Below the pieces are notes generated by a model. That model was given only the letters and a program-made list of their open reading frames with translations, ran no database searches and was not told where the DNA came from. A program made the translations under genes and the position numbers. From positions 930,001 through 994,000 of the forward strand of contig NZ_JAIOAO010000003.1 of NCBI RefSeq assembly GCF_021190955.1: a stretch of 64,000 bases of DNA, given 5' to 3'. Of this stretch, positions 34,646-44,003 are shown one piece after another. The DNA comes from Parachryseolinea silvisoli (lineage in GTDB: Bacteria > Bacteroidota > Bacteroidia > Cytophagales > Cyclobacteriaceae). How positions within the stretch are numbered: the stretch's first letter is position 1; the number at the start of each line of letters is the position of its first letter.

Positions 34646-36292
34646 TTAAAGACCTTTTTCCATCCAGGGCACTTTGGGAGATTTATAGTAATCAATTTCC
34701 AGGGCGTCGAAACGTGGCGCGTGTTTGCCGAGACGCACTTTGTATTCATCCCAGGATCTGGCTCCAAGGGTCCAGCCTAGCTCGGCATAACCAAGCAGAC
34801 GGGGAAAGACAAGATATTCTATGTCATCCATGTTGGCGACGGTTTCTGTCCAGAGGGGGGCTTCTACACCCAGCACCTGCCCGGATTCAGCATACGCAGC
34901 CGGGTCCCAAATGTAGGCGGAGTCCACTTCGATGTAGGCCGCCCAATGCAGACCAATGCGGGAGGTAGAATCATACTGCATGTCGAGGTATGCTTTCTTC
35001 GCGGGCGACATAATGATCTGCGCATTTTTTTCCAGCGCATTCAGCGCATGCTGTTCTTTGTTCCAGTATTGGACAACAACGTTGCTATCGATATCAGCTT
35101 GCGCAATTTCTTCCCATCCGATCATTTTCTTGCCGTTGGCTTTCACAATTTCGGTGAAACGGTTTACGAATTTGATATACTCCTCTTTTTTGGTCACGTG
35201 CGCTTCGTCGCCGCCGACGTGGAAATACGGGCCGGGGGTAATAGCGGACAGCTCACGAACGACGTCGTTTATAAATTTGAACGTCTCTTCTTTTTCATAG
35301 CGAAGCGTACTAAAGCCTACTTCAGTACCGGTATACAACTGGGTGGGTTGCGTCTTTCCATTCAATGCGCCGGGCGTTGACAGGTCGAGCTCGATGCGCC
35401 CTTCTTTCGGCACCTGAATGCCACCGTTCAGCTCGCCGTAAGATGCCAGGGCCGAGTTGATGTGGCCGGGCATGTCGATCTCGGGTACGACAGTAATAAA
35501 ACGCTCGGCCGCATATGCGACAAGCTCCTTATATTGTTCCTGCGTAAAGAATCCGCCTTTTCCGCCGCCTACCTCGGTACTGCCGCCGTGCTCGGTGAGC
35601 TTCGGCCATGATTTGATCTCGATGCGCCAGCCCTGGTCATCGCTTAGATGCAGGTGAAGGATGTTCATTTTGTAGAGACTCATGAGGTCGATGTAACGCT
35701 TAACATCGTCCATGCCGAAGAAGTGGCGGGCGACGTCTAGCATCGATCCTCGCCACGAGAATTGGGGGCGATCGACGATTTGGCCGGAAGCTATTTCCCA
35801 GGAGGTAGTATCAATACCTGGCGTAGCAGCTTTTTCAATCACGGGCGGCAGTAGCTGGCGCAGCGTCTGTGTGGCATAAAACACACCGGCTGGTTTTCCG
35901 GTAATCGTCAGGAGGTCGCCTGCTGTCGAGATGCTATAGCCCTCGCGGCCCTGGTTGTGGTCGAAAAGTTTGGTGGTAATGAAGATGCCTGAAGCCGGAG
36001 CTTCTTGACTGACCTTTACAGCGATAGTATAACCGGTGCCTTTGTTGAGCACGCCGGCCAGGTATTGCGCTACCGGTTGAAGGCTGTCGTTGGCAATGGT
36101 GATGGTGGTGGCGCTGGTTATCAAAAATGCTTTGCCATCGGATTTTGCTTCCACGGAGGGCCTGGGGATGACGTTCTGAAACCTGGAAATGGCGTAGGGG
36201 GAAGCTTCTCTTGGCGCCTTTGTGCACGAGGTCACAGAGGCCACCAGCACGATGAAAAAGGATGTAAGTCGTAAGATTTGAAACAGGCTCAT
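34646..36292 (-). CDS. GH20 beta-N-acetylhexosaminidase lipoprotein
   Basis: A 548-residue lipoprotein (lipobox SVTSC; ATG 36292). An N-terminal GH20b domain (FQNVIPRPSVE, GYSISTAGDLLTITGKP, GVFYATQTLRQLL) precedes the catalytic barrel with HLHLSDDQGWRIEI, EIDMPGHINSAL and the Asp-Glu pair in HVGGDEAH. The end has WTETV and the conserved Trp-rich C-terminus. It removes terminal GlcNAc/GalNAc from chitin fragments or glycans at the cell surface or periplasm. Confidence 0.95.
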   Translation of the reverse strand: MSLFQILRLTSFFIVLVASVTSCTKAPREASPYAISRFQNVIPRPSVEAKSDGKAFLITSATTITIANDSLQPVAQYLAGVLNKGTGYTIAVKVSQEAPASGIFITTKLFDHNQGREGYSISTAGDLLTITGKPAGVFYATQTLRQLLPPVIEKAATPGIDTTSWEIASGQIVDRPQFSWRGSMLDVARHFFGMDDVKRYIDLMSLYKMNILHLHLSDDQGWRIEIKSWPKLTEHGGSTEVGGGKGGFFTQEQYKELVAYAAERFITVVPEIDMPGHINSALASYGELNGGIQVPKEGRIELDLSTPGALNGKTQPTQLYTGTEVGFSTLRYEKEETFKFINDVVRELSAITPGPYFHVGGDEAHVTKKEEYIKFVNRFTEIVKANGKKMIGWEEIAQADIDSNVVVQYWNKEQHALNALEKNAQIIMSPAKKAYLDMQYDSTSRIGLHWAAYIEVDSAYIWDPAAYAESGQVLGVEAPLWTETVANMDDIEYLVFPRLLGYAELGWTLGARSWDEYKVRLGKHAPRFDALEIDYYKSPKVPWMEKGL

Positions 36293-36453
36293 AGTGGTAT
36301 TACGTTCAAACGTTAATGATAATACCATCGCAGCCAGGAATCCAAACCGCCGGCGGATTTTGTTGCGTGTGTTTTAAGACACACTTCGACATGCAGACCT
36401 CTTACGCATGCCCTGGAAACATTATTGTAAGCAAGGAGGGAAGATCGTAGATT

Positions 36454-37284
36454 TCATTGGCAGGCATATTCATACGTCAGACGATACGTGCGTTGGCCGG
36501 CTTCGTTCTTATTCGCCACAGTACGCACAAGCGGGAACCCTTGTTCATTGTATTCATATTCTATGGATATCTTCATCGATTCCACTTCGTTAACGATCAA
36601 CCGATAGCTCGTCGGGTTGTTCTTACTCAAGGCTGTTATAATGGGCCACGAGTCGGAATTGTCCCAATTGAGAGTTAGGAATTTATATCCTTTGACGCCG
36701 GCATAGGGCGTCTGATGGTGATCATGCCCATCCACCACAATCACCGTGCTGACGTTAAGCGTGCCCGTAGTTAGTCGGTAAACCATTTTTATGACATTGT
36801 CTTGTTCATTGTACGTAATCAACAGCTCCCATTCGTCATCGCCTTGAACGTTCTCCGTTTCCTCGCCGACTCGGACGAGTCTGCCCCTAAAATCGTAATG
36901 GAAAAAGTACGTCTTCCAGTTTACCTGCGTTACACTATCCATTGTTACGGAGATAAGTGCGACGTCCGGCAGGGCTGTAAGAAACCCCACGCCATAGTAG
37001 GTAGTGAAAGTCATGGGATGCAATTTGTTCACTTCCGCGATAGACATTCCGTTACTGAGTACATTAAGCACATGTGTCATGTAATAGGGATTGTAGCTTT
37101 CGATCTTCGTTGGGTTTCCATCGTCATCGTAGCTATAGAGTAAAGAATGTCCGTCGTCAGTCATCTCTTTTTGAATGCGGCAAGCAGCAACAACAACGGC
37201 AACCGGACTGGAGTCGTCATCTTTCTGGCAGGCAAACAATGTTAAAAATAAAATGAATAGGGTAAGATAGCGTCGCATCGACAT
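36454..37284 (-). CDS. Hypothetical lipoprotein with YD-like strands
   Basis: A 276-residue lipoprotein (lipobox LFACQ; Met1 or Met3 start). The mature part consists of beta strands of the type LYSYDDDGNPTKIES, FFHYDFRGRLVRVGE, LLITYNEQDNVIKMVY and IEYEYNEQGFPLVRTV, as in DUF4595-like Bacteroidota proteins related to YD/RHS repeats. Function unknown. Confidence 0.7.
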   Translation of the reverse strand: MSMRRYLTLFILFLTLFACQKDDDSSPVAVVVAACRIQKEMTDDGHSLLYSYDDDGNPTKIESYNPYYMTHVLNVLSNGMSIAEVNKLHPMTFTTYYGVGFLTALPDVALISVTMDSVTQVNWKTYFFHYDFRGRLVRVGEETENVQGDDEWELLITYNEQDNVIKMVYRLTTGTLNVSTVIVVDGHDHHQTPYAGVKGYKFLTLNWDNSDSWPIITALSKNNPTSYRLIVNEVESMKISIEYEYNEQGFPLVRTVANKNEAGQRTYRLTYEYACQ

Positions 37285-37328
37285 TGTAATTTGGATTGGT
37301 TATCGTATAAGAAATTGCCTGGATCTAC

Positions 37329-37820
37329 CTACAGCCATCGCCTGACCTTACTTTTATAGCGGCTGAACTCTTCGCCAAATGCACGTTGGAGGTATTGTTC
37401 TTCTTTCCTGATCACATAGGTCTGTACCACGAACATCAGAGGGGCGATCATCAGAAATGTCCAGGAGTTGCCCTTAAAAAATGCGATTGCCGTAAATATT
37501 ATCAGCAACGCCAGATACATGGGGTTGCGTGTGAAAGCGTATACTCCCGTGGTCTGTAATGACTTTGCCGGTTTAACTGTGATTAAGGTATTTCGTGAGA
37601 TAGCAAAGCGCCAGAGCGCAGAGAGAAGGAGAAGTAGGCCGACCGCTACGATGCCCCATCGCATAGCATGTGCTGTGCCAGTGTCGAGCCATCCCGAGGG
37701 TAGCGGGACAACGCGTTGTAAACCTATGGAAAGGAAGAATGTAGCCACGTAAATCATGGGTGGCGGGAGAAACACACCCGCATGATCCCGCCCCGCAATA
37801 TGTAATGAGTTGTTTTCCAT
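37329..37820 (-). CDS. Isoprenylcysteine carboxyl methyltransferase-family membrane protein
   Basis: A 163-residue membrane protein with four to five helices and the C-terminal SAM-binding pattern of the ICMT/PEMT group: LQTTGVYAFTRNPMYLALLI (RNPxY) and RKEEQYLQRAFGEEFSRYKS. In bacteria such enzymes methylate small lipophilic molecules; the target is unknown. It precedes, on the same strand, no obvious partner; the AraC gene upstream is 69 bases away. Confidence 0.88.
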   Translation of the reverse strand: MENNSLHIAGRDHAGVFLPPPMIYVATFFLSIGLQRVVPLPSGWLDTGTAHAMRWGIVAVGLLLLLSALWRFAISRNTLITVKPAKSLQTTGVYAFTRNPMYLALLIIFTAIAFFKGNSWTFLMIAPLMFVVQTYVIRKEEQYLQRAFGEEFSRYKSKVRRWL

Positions 37821-37889
37821 ACTGAAGCAATTATGGAAACAAACGTAGGGTATCGGCCCGGGAACGCCTTAGTAAAAAAACGACATTCG

Positions 37890-38717
37890 TTATCCTGTCG
37901 GAAAATCACTGTACCCGCTCGTCGGTTGAAGATAAAAACGGCTTGGCGGAAACTCGGCAAACTCTTTGAATTCTCGCAGCAAATGGGACGAGTCCGTGTA
38001 GCCACATTCTTCGGCAATCTGAGACCAGCTTTTCTGTGGATGATCGTTCTTGATTTTCATCGCGTGTTCAAAGCGCACAATGCGGATAAAAAGTTTCGGC
38101 GTGATGCCTATCCGTGTCATAAAATTGCGCTCGAACTGTCGCAGGCTGAGGCAAGCCATGGCGGCCCATTCTTCTTGGGAATGATCAGTCAACGGATTAA
38201 GCATCTTCATGGCCACCAGATCGATAGGCTCCTGTGGACGGCATCGGGCATCAAACTTCGCTTCGATAAAAGCACTAATAATCTGTATCATACTTTCATA
38301 CGAGTCTGCCCCACGGAGTTGATAAAGAATGTCGTGGAGCGACTCGCCCCAAAAACGAGTTGCATCCAGCCCGTTGTTTACCGTCTCTTTCATATTGAGT
38401 CCGAGCAGGCGATACGTGCCGGTAGGATGGAAGATCACCTTGACCATCAAGTGGTCTTTTCCGAACAATAGTCCCACTGGTTTGTTCTTCGGTCCGGTGA
38501 TTACCACGGGAGGAACAGGAACTTCGACGTGTGCTTCGGGAACAATTCGGATCGTATCATTTACATAGAAGTAAAGGCACTGCTCGGTATTCGCAAGGCA
38601 GGTAATAAATGGCTCCGGAAGATTCTCCCCGGAATTCCAATCGACCCGGTATATTTCAAGCGCGCGGATCAATCCCGCGAGCGCGGTTGGGGGCATGAAC
38701 TGCTTGTAGAAACTCAT
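37890..38717 (-). CDS. AraC-family transcriptional regulator
   Basis: A 275-residue regulator. The N-terminal 150 residues form a DUF6597-like sensor domain (YFYVNDTIRIVPEAHVEVP, VVITGPKNKPVGLLF). The C-terminal HTH pair has AAMACLSLRQFERNFMTRIG with TPKLFIRIVRFEHAM, and IAEECGYTDSSHLLREFKEF. It may regulate the methyltransferase gene just downstream. Confidence 0.9.
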   Translation of the reverse strand: MSFYKQFMPPTALAGLIRALEIYRVDWNSGENLPEPFITCLANTEQCLYFYVNDTIRIVPEAHVEVPVPPVVITGPKNKPVGLLFGKDHLMVKVIFHPTGTYRLLGLNMKETVNNGLDATRFWGESLHDILYQLRGADSYESMIQIISAFIEAKFDARCRPQEPIDLVAMKMLNPLTDHSQEEWAAMACLSLRQFERNFMTRIGITPKLFIRIVRFEHAMKIKNDHPQKSWSQIAEECGYTDSSHLLREFKEFAEFPPSRFYLQPTSGYSDFPTG

Positions 38718-39006
38718 TGGGTCTGGCGGAAGGGTATTCGAATCTATTCCTGGATCCGATTCAACGGATGAAAGGCAGGGTGACGGATGTCATGGCACCC
38801 TACAAAAGCAAGTAGCCGCTGCTCTCACAGCGACCACAATCAATATACGACAAATCTCAAATATTGCTTACAAAATTTCTGCGGAGGCTATCTGCCGGGT
38901 GATTTCTGTTCCATGGACAATTCCATCGCCTCATAGTTCTACCTCCGGGAGCTGTGTCAGAGGATACGCGTAATTGACTTCGCCCTGCCTGTTTTCCTCG
39001 GATGGC

Positions 39007-39390
39007 TTAGACTTCTGCCAGTTGCTCTGCCGACCGCTGCTCGTTCAACGTGCTGCGCAGACGGCCCCATTCAGCCATCGCGTGTAGCATGGGGCCCATC
39101 GTACGTCCAAGCTGAGTGATCTCATACTCGACCCTCGGCGGGACCTCGGGGTATACGACCCTGCGTACAATGCCTTCCCGCTCGAGCTCGCGCAGCTGGG
39201 CTACCAGCATGCGTTCAGAAATGCCCTCAATCGATTTTTTTAGTTCACTATAACGCATTGTGCTATCCGCCAACCGACATAAAATAGCGGGTTTCCACCG
39301 GCCACCGATTACCCGTAACGCCACGGCCATGCCGCAGGTATCAATGATGCGTTTTTCATTCAAAGCGTTTGTAGAAGTCTGCTTTCTCAT
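39007..39390 (-). CDS. HxlR-family transcriptional regulator (B)
   Basis: A 127-residue winged-helix protein with an N-terminal Cys (DTCGMAVALRVIGGRWKPAI), the position used for redox sensing in YodB-type members. The recognition helix differs from that of the other two HxlR proteins of this window (GISERMLVAQLRELEREG). The wing is YPEVPPRVEYEITQLG. It is divergent from the short-chain dehydrogenase at 39489; a clear 17-bp dyad in the gap is the probable operator. Confidence 0.93.
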   Translation of the reverse strand: MRKQTSTNALNEKRIIDTCGMAVALRVIGGRWKPAILCRLADSTMRYSELKKSIEGISERMLVAQLRELEREGIVRRVVYPEVPPRVEYEITQLGRTMGPMLHAMAEWGRLRSTLNEQRSAEQLAEV

Positions 39391-39401
39391 TTCTTACTAT
39401 T

Positions 39402-39418
39402 TTGTTAGTATCTAACAA
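39402..39418. promoter_or_regulatory. Dyad operator TTGTTAG-tat-CTAACAA for HxlR B
   Basis: A perfect inverted repeat with 7-base arms and 3-base spacer between the divergent HxlR and SDR genes. On the minus strand a TAccTTTG element (39441-39434) stands 16 bases upstream of it, so the dyad would sit at or just after the HxlR transcription start, a good place for autorepression. Confidence 0.65.
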
Positions 39419-39488
39419 TCAGATGCTTACTTGCAAAGGTAAAGCTGCTCGAGGTAGGTTTGTGCCATACTTTGAAACACAAACAAAA

Positions 39489-40235
39489 ATGGGAATGAAA
39501 AAGTTAGAAAATAAAGTAGCCCTGGTCACCGGCGGTAGCCGTGGTATCGGAGCCGCGACCGTGCGGCGTTTGGCGGCGGAAGGGGCGCGTGTAGCCTTTA
39601 CCTACACCCGGTCTGCCGAGAAAGCAAATGCGTTGGCCGCAGAAGTCAACACGGCCGGAGGTCGTGCCATCGCTATTGGCGCAGACAACGCCAACGCGCA
39701 CGATATCATTAACGCCGTGAACAAAACCGTAGCCGAGTTTGGCCGCCTGGACGTATTGGTGAACAACGCCGGCATCTACATTGGTAAAGATTTTCATGAA
39801 CATACGATGGAGGAATATGATCAGGTAATGACCGTGAACGTCAAGGCGGTATATGTCGCCACGCTGGAAGCTGTAAAACACCTTAAGGCGGGCGGGCGGA
39901 TCATTACGATTGGCAGCAACATGGCCGACAATGCTATCGGGAACCAAACTACGCTATATACCATGAGCAAGTCGGCCCTGCAAGGCTTTACCCGTGGGCT
40001 GGCCCGCGACCTCGGTCCGAAAGGCATATCTGTAACATTGGTGCAACCCGGCCCAACCGAAACCGATATGAACCCAGCCGAAGGCGCGCACGCCGACCAT
40101 GCACGTAGCCGGATGGCGCTGGGCCATTATGGCAACGCCGAGGACGTTGCCGGCTTGGTATCATACCTGGCAAGTGACGAGGCACGGCAGATCACCGGGT
40201 CGTGGGTGACCATTGACGGAGGGTTTAACGCATAA
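39489..40235 (+). CDS. SDR-family NAD(P)-dependent oxidoreductase
   Basis: A 248-residue classical short-chain dehydrogenase; ATG 39489 (MGMKKLENKVALVTGG) is preferred. Cofactor motif TGGSRGIGAA near residue 14, NNAG near 90, catalytic Tyr/Lys in LYTMSKSALQGFTRGLARDL, and the end GSWVTIDGGFNA. Arg following the first strand (FTYTRSAEKA) suggests NADP(H). Likely controlled by the divergent HxlR regulator B through the dyad at 39402. Confidence 0.94.
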   Translation: MGMKKLENKVALVTGGSRGIGAATVRRLAAEGARVAFTYTRSAEKANALAAEVNTAGGRAIAIGADNANAHDIINAVNKTVAEFGRLDVLVNNAGIYIGKDFHEHTMEEYDQVMTVNVKAVYVATLEAVKHLKAGGRIITIGSNMADNAIGNQTTLYTMSKSALQGFTRGLARDLGPKGISVTLVQPGPTETDMNPAEGAHADHARSRMALGHYGNAEDVAGLVSYLASDEARQITGSWVTIDGGFNA

Positions 40236-40242
40236 CAAAAAC

Positions 40243-40272
40243 AAAGAGCTGCCACCAGCAAGGCAGCTCTTT
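40243..40272. terminator. Intrinsic terminator after the SDR gene
   Basis: An 11-bp stem AAAGAGCTGCC / GGCAGCTCTTT with an 8-base loop, 8 bases after the SDR stop codon. The trailing T tract is short. Confidence 0.75.
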
Positions 40273-40418
40273 ACCCGTGAGTCTGCTAAGCAGTTGATAC
40301 AATTCGGCAAACCTTTCATTGCTAATCCTGATCTGCCAGAACGTTTCCGGCAAACACCTGCAGAGGGAGACTCTAAAAGAAGGGTGTCCTGATAATTTGT
40401 TTTTAGTAATTTGTGGTT

Positions 40419-40790
40419 ATGAACAGCTCCAACACACACGATCAGCGCATTGCAAAGATGATCTTCGCCTCCGTCTATCCTATGTATGTCGCTAAGGTGG
40501 AGAAAAAAGGACGCACAAAAGATGAACTGGATCAGGTCATCAAGTGGTTGACCGGCTTTAGCGATAAAAAGCTCAGGCAGCTTATCGAGGATAAAGTCAC
40601 CTTTGAGACTTTCTTTCAGCAGGCCACACTGAACCCCCATGCGAGCCTGATCACCGGCGTGATCTGCGGGTATCGCGTGGAAGAAATTACAAATCCGTTG
40701 ACACAGCAGGCCAGGTATTTAGACAAGCTGGTGGACGAGTTGGCGAAAGGCCGGAAAATGGATAAGATCCTGCGAAATACAAACGGTTAA
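40419..40790 (+). CDS. DUF2200 domain-containing protein
   Basis: A 123-residue protein; ATG 40419 is preferred over GTG 40413. It fits DUF2200 over its whole length: [38 protein letters not shown] and [20 protein letters not shown] with YRVEEI. The family is cytoplasmic and of unknown function. The gene stands alone, with terminators on both sides. Confidence 0.9.
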   Translation: MNSSNTHDQRIAKMIFASVYPMYVAKVEKKGRTKDELDQVIKWLTGFSDKKLRQLIEDKVTFETFFQQATLNPHASLITGVICGYRVEEITNPLTQQARYLDKLVDELAKGRKMDKILRNTNG

Positions 40791-40823
40791 CAGGAAGTGT
40801 CCGCATGGCTCGTGGCATACGAA

Positions 40824-40854
40824 AAGAGGCGATCGTCTCGAATCGCCTCTTCCT
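40824..40854. terminator. Intrinsic terminator after the DUF2200 gene
   Basis: A 10-bp stem AAGAGGCGAT / ATCGCCTCTT with an 8-base loop, followed by cctttac; 34 bases after the DUF2200 stop. Confidence 0.75.
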
Positions 40855-40938
40855 TTACGCGTATACCGGCTTTCGGTTAATGTCAGTACCTTCCGAATTT
40901 CACACATGGATACTTCTACCAACGGAGCAATTTTCTTC

Positions 40939-41442
40939 CTATTGTTTTGGTGACAAAGTTGTCAACAGATTTTCCAAATTGATCATGGACGCCTTAAATC
41001 CTTCAGTGAAGCCCATTTCAATCATCTTCTCCATGCGGGCAAGGGATTCGTTGTAAATAGTAATATTCACTTTTGTCTTTTCGTCTTGCTCGCTAAAGGT
41101 GTAATCCCAATCAGAACCCGGCAACTCAGGGTTCTCGTCTTTGTCTGCAAAAGCATTAAACATTTTGAAATTGGTTTCCGGGCTGATAGAAGTGTATCGC
41201 TGAATTGCCCAACGCTCTTGTCCCTCCGGGCTTACCATGGCATAAAATCTTCGCCCGCCAACTTTGAAATCCATAAATTTTGTTCTTGATATCCAGGGTT
41301 TAGGCGCTACCCATTGATCCAGGATCTCGGCCTTGGTAAATGCCTCCCACACCAACGATCGGTCAGCATCAAACTCTCTTGTTATGAATACCGTTTTCGC
41401 TGCTTTGTCAACAGTAAAATCAAATAGCAAGCTGTTTTTCAT
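40939..41442 (-). CDS. SRPBCC/AHSA1-family protein
   Basis: A 167-residue START-like protein: [40 protein letters not shown] and a C-terminal amphipathic helix ([20 protein letters not shown]). Such proteins bind a small hydrophobic ligand in a helix-grip cavity. It is coupled to the ArsR regulator gene by an ATGA overlap (41439-41442), a very common pair in which the regulator controls the operon. Confidence 0.9.
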   Translation of the reverse strand: MKNSLLFDFTVDKAAKTVFITREFDADRSLVWEAFTKAEILDQWVAPKPWISRTKFMDFKVGGRRFYAMVSPEGQERWAIQRYTSISPETNFKMFNAFADKDENPELPGSDWDYTFSEQDEKTKVNITIYNESLARMEKMIEMGFTEGFKASMINLENLLTTLSPKQ

Positions 41443-41765
41443 TTTCTTTGTTTTTTTAGGGTTAATAATACTTTATCTAATTGATTGAATTGAGTTTCCT
41501 GGATGGCCTTGAATTGTTCAACCCATTCACTGATTTCATTCACTTTCTTTGCATTGATGTGATAATAAATCTCTCTTCCCTTTTTTTCTTGTTTTACCAA
41601 TTCACATTCTGTAAGAATTTGAATGTGTTTGGAGACAGCTTGCCTGCTGGATTGAAATTCTTCCGCGATGGCATTGGGCGTCATTGCCTGGGCTGCAATC
41701 AATAATAAAATTGCCCTGCGTGTCGGGTCAGCGATTGCCTGAAAAACATCCCGCCTGGCTTCCAT
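41439..41765 (-). CDS. ArsR-family HTH regulator
   Basis: A 108-residue winged-helix repressor: [20 protein letters not shown], then the [23 protein letters not shown] and wing [20 protein letters not shown]. No Cys pair of the metal-sensing type is present, so it is of the non-metal subgroup linked to SRPBCC partners. First gene of a two-gene operon. The two genes look more A+T-rich than their surroundings. Confidence 0.93.
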   Translation of the reverse strand: MEARRDVFQAIADPTRRAILLLIAAQAMTPNAIAEEFQSSRQAVSKHIQILTECELVKQEKKGREIYYHINAKKVNEISEWVEQFKAIQETQFNQLDKVLLTLKKQRK

Positions 41766-41919
41766 TTGTGTTTATGTGCAATTAAGTAGTTGCAAGTATA
41801 AGGGCAATTATTCGGTTGCACAATTCTTTGCTGAAATTTATTTTCAACCTGAGACCTGGAAGGCTCGAATTGTATTCAGGGGAAGCGCTACGGGAGCTGC
41901 GGCAGGCAAAGGAACGACA

Positions 41920-42846
41920 TCACATTCCGTACGTTATCCCAACGGAGACAAACGGGCTCGGCGCGAAATGGGGCAGATCATCTTTCCCGAGGTACGAAAA
42001 GAAATCCTGAACGGTACGATCGTTAACATACATGTTGCGTGAAGCACTGACTCCCAGCGTCACCGGTATCGAGAAATATTTACCGACCTTGAACTCCGGC
42101 GTGACGCCGACTGCATAGTACATGTGCGTAAACATCTCATCTTTATACAGCGCCGACGCGCCAAACACATCGACGTTCATATACAGCTGAAATTTGTCAC
42201 TGTACTTAATGCCCGCTTTAATCTCGTTGGAGTTCAGCCTGGCGAAGTACTTTCCGCCTTTACCATCGATAGCCCAGTCTACGATAAGCCCGGGATAGAC
42301 CATGGGAAATCCGAACGTATTATCGAACGCCAGCCCGGCACCTACTTTGAGGTTGGGCGTAATGTTTCTGACAAAGATTACCGCCGCCTCGCCAATCACC
42401 TGCCGAATGCCGATGTTTGCCGACGACGTATATACCCCTGCACCGACGGTCGACCAGAGCGTCCACTTTTTATTTAAGGTATGCAGGTAGACCACCCCCA
42501 GCCGGTAATTGTAAACGTTCGTCGGAAATCCATGCTCCTCCATGTGCTGATGGTCAAAGCGGGTATGCGAACCGTCGAACCGTATGGCCCAGACGGACTG
42601 GATGGGTACCGTGTCTGCGCCGTCCAACAGAGTATCTGTTTTTACGGACAGTGGCAACTGAAGGCCGCCCCGCAGCACATACGCCGATCCTTTTTCGTTT
42701 GCGTCGGCCGCGTGGTCGTCTTTATAGTCGGATGGTCCGATCCACGCCGATTTCAGGTAGACTTGTGCCTGTACGTGTTTCAGGCCAGGGGAGGTCATCA
42801 GCAAGCAAAACATGATAATCGCCCGGATTAAAAAATTTGTTTTCAT
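41920..42846 (-). CDS. DUF6268-family outer-membrane beta-barrel protein
   Basis: A 308-residue exported protein with signal peptide (AIIMFCLLMTSPGLKHVQAQ). The mature part is a chain of amphipathic strands with alternate aromatic residues (VWAIRFDGSHTRFDH, YNYRLGVVYLHTLNKKWTLW, FQLYMNVDVFGASALY) and ends with a strand like an outer-membrane insertion signal (PFVSVGITYGM). Ligand unknown. Divergent from the LytS-type kinase gene, so the two-component pair may regulate it. Confidence 0.78.
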   Translation of the reverse strand: MKTNFLIRAIIMFCLLMTSPGLKHVQAQVYLKSAWIGPSDYKDDHAADANEKGSAYVLRGGLQLPLSVKTDTLLDGADTVPIQSVWAIRFDGSHTRFDHQHMEEHGFPTNVYNYRLGVVYLHTLNKKWTLWSTVGAGVYTSSANIGIRQVIGEAAVIFVRNITPNLKVGAGLAFDNTFGFPMVYPGLIVDWAIDGKGGKYFARLNSNEIKAGIKYSDKFQLYMNVDVFGASALYKDEMFTHMYYAVGVTPEFKVGKYFSIPVTLGVSASRNMYVNDRTVQDFFSYLGKDDLPHFAPSPFVSVGITYGM

Positions 42847-42973
42847 AATCTGTTTCTTTGAGTGAAAATACGGGCTGCCTTTCGGTCGGGATTTTTATTT
42901 TTGATCAACTGTCGGGATTTGTTGACGGACCGTGTCTCTTCCCTGGAATTATCTGGCGTACTTTGTCGGGCAT

Positions 42974-43999
42974 ATGGTGACATCTAGAGATAAGCTAACG
43001 TGGTTCTTTTGGGTATTCCTTTTCCTAACGGTGATGTTACAGCTTTTAGCCAACAAGGGAATCCCGTTCACTACCGCATCGGGCTATGCCGGATGTCTGG
43101 TTATTACCTTCAGGATATACCTGCGATACACCTCTACAAAAAAGGTGAAGCGCTTTCTCGCACGTTTGAACATGGCGACCATGCTCGTCGTGATCGGGGC
43201 TTTTTGTCTGAGTGTAACGTTGCTGCTGCTGGCAGAAGGGTATTGCATCGTTCAGCTCACCGTGCCGGACAGTGTTGCAGGGCTCATTATCGAAGACTGG
43301 CGGTCCGCTTTTTTTGGTTTGTTTATGGCCAGCGTTTTCATCTCGGGGTTGAGCTACTCGTTTGAAAAATACAAAGACTACCTGGTACAGGAGAAGGAGC
43401 TGGAGAGGCTCAAACGAAAATCGCTGGAAATGGAGATCAGTCTTCTGCGGAGCCAGCTGAGCCCGCATTTTACGTTTAACACACTGAACAACCTGCAGTT
43501 CCTGATCCGCAAGGACAAAGACGAAGCGCTGCGGTTGTTGGAACGTTATAGCAAGGTCTTGCGCTACTATGTGTACGAGTCGCAGAAGGAACGGATCCCC
43601 CTTGATCGGGAGGTGGCTTTTCTGAAAGAATATTTCGATCTGGAGATAGACCGGCACGTAGCAGACTTGCAAATCTCTTGCCACTGGAACATGCCGTCGG
43701 GCAACGTTCACATTGCGCCCTTTATCCTGTCTGCCTTCGTTGAAAATGCCTTCAAGCATGTACTGCCGAATCGGGACAACGCGTATTTTATACGGCAGTC
43801 CTGCGAGCTGAACGCACACGGCGAGCTGGTGTTTGAGATTGCGAATACGTTCGATGAAAGCGAAACAGCCGGCAGGCCCAGGGGAGTGGGGCTGAAGCAC
43901 GTACAGGAACGGCTGGCCCTGGCTTACCCAGGCCGATACCAGCTTACACTCACCCATGAAAACGAGCTGTTTGTGGCCAGGATTGAACTGAAATTATAA
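42974..43999 (+). CDS. LytS-type sensor histidine kinase
   Basis: A 341-residue membrane kinase from ATG 42974 (a GTG at 42932 is also possible). Four membrane helices occupy about the first 130 residues with no separate sensor domain. The His-kinase region has the phospho-acceptor motif LSPHFTFNTLNNLQFLIRK and the N-box FVENAFKHVLP; the G-box is RGVGLKHVQERLAL. It ends 4 bases before its response regulator gene. Confidence 0.93.
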   Translation: MVTSRDKLTWFFWVFLFLTVMLQLLANKGIPFTTASGYAGCLVITFRIYLRYTSTKKVKRFLARLNMATMLVVIGAFCLSVTLLLLAEGYCIVQLTVPDSVAGLIIEDWRSAFFGLFMASVFISGLSYSFEKYKDYLVQEKELERLKRKSLEMEISLLRSQLSPHFTFNTLNNLQFLIRKDKDEALRLLERYSKVLRYYVYESQKERIPLDREVAFLKEYFDLEIDRHVADLQISCHWNMPSGNVHIAPFILSAFVENAFKHVLPNRDNAYFIRQSCELNAHGELVFEIANTFDESETAGRPRGVGLKHVQERLALAYPGRYQLTLTHENELFVARIELKL

Positions 44000-44003
44000 A
44001 AGG

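Noticed and set aside
43046-43957. A 303-codon minus-strand frame opposite the histidine kinase
   Set aside because: The kinase motifs and the coupled response regulator establish the plus strand; the opposite frame shows no domain.
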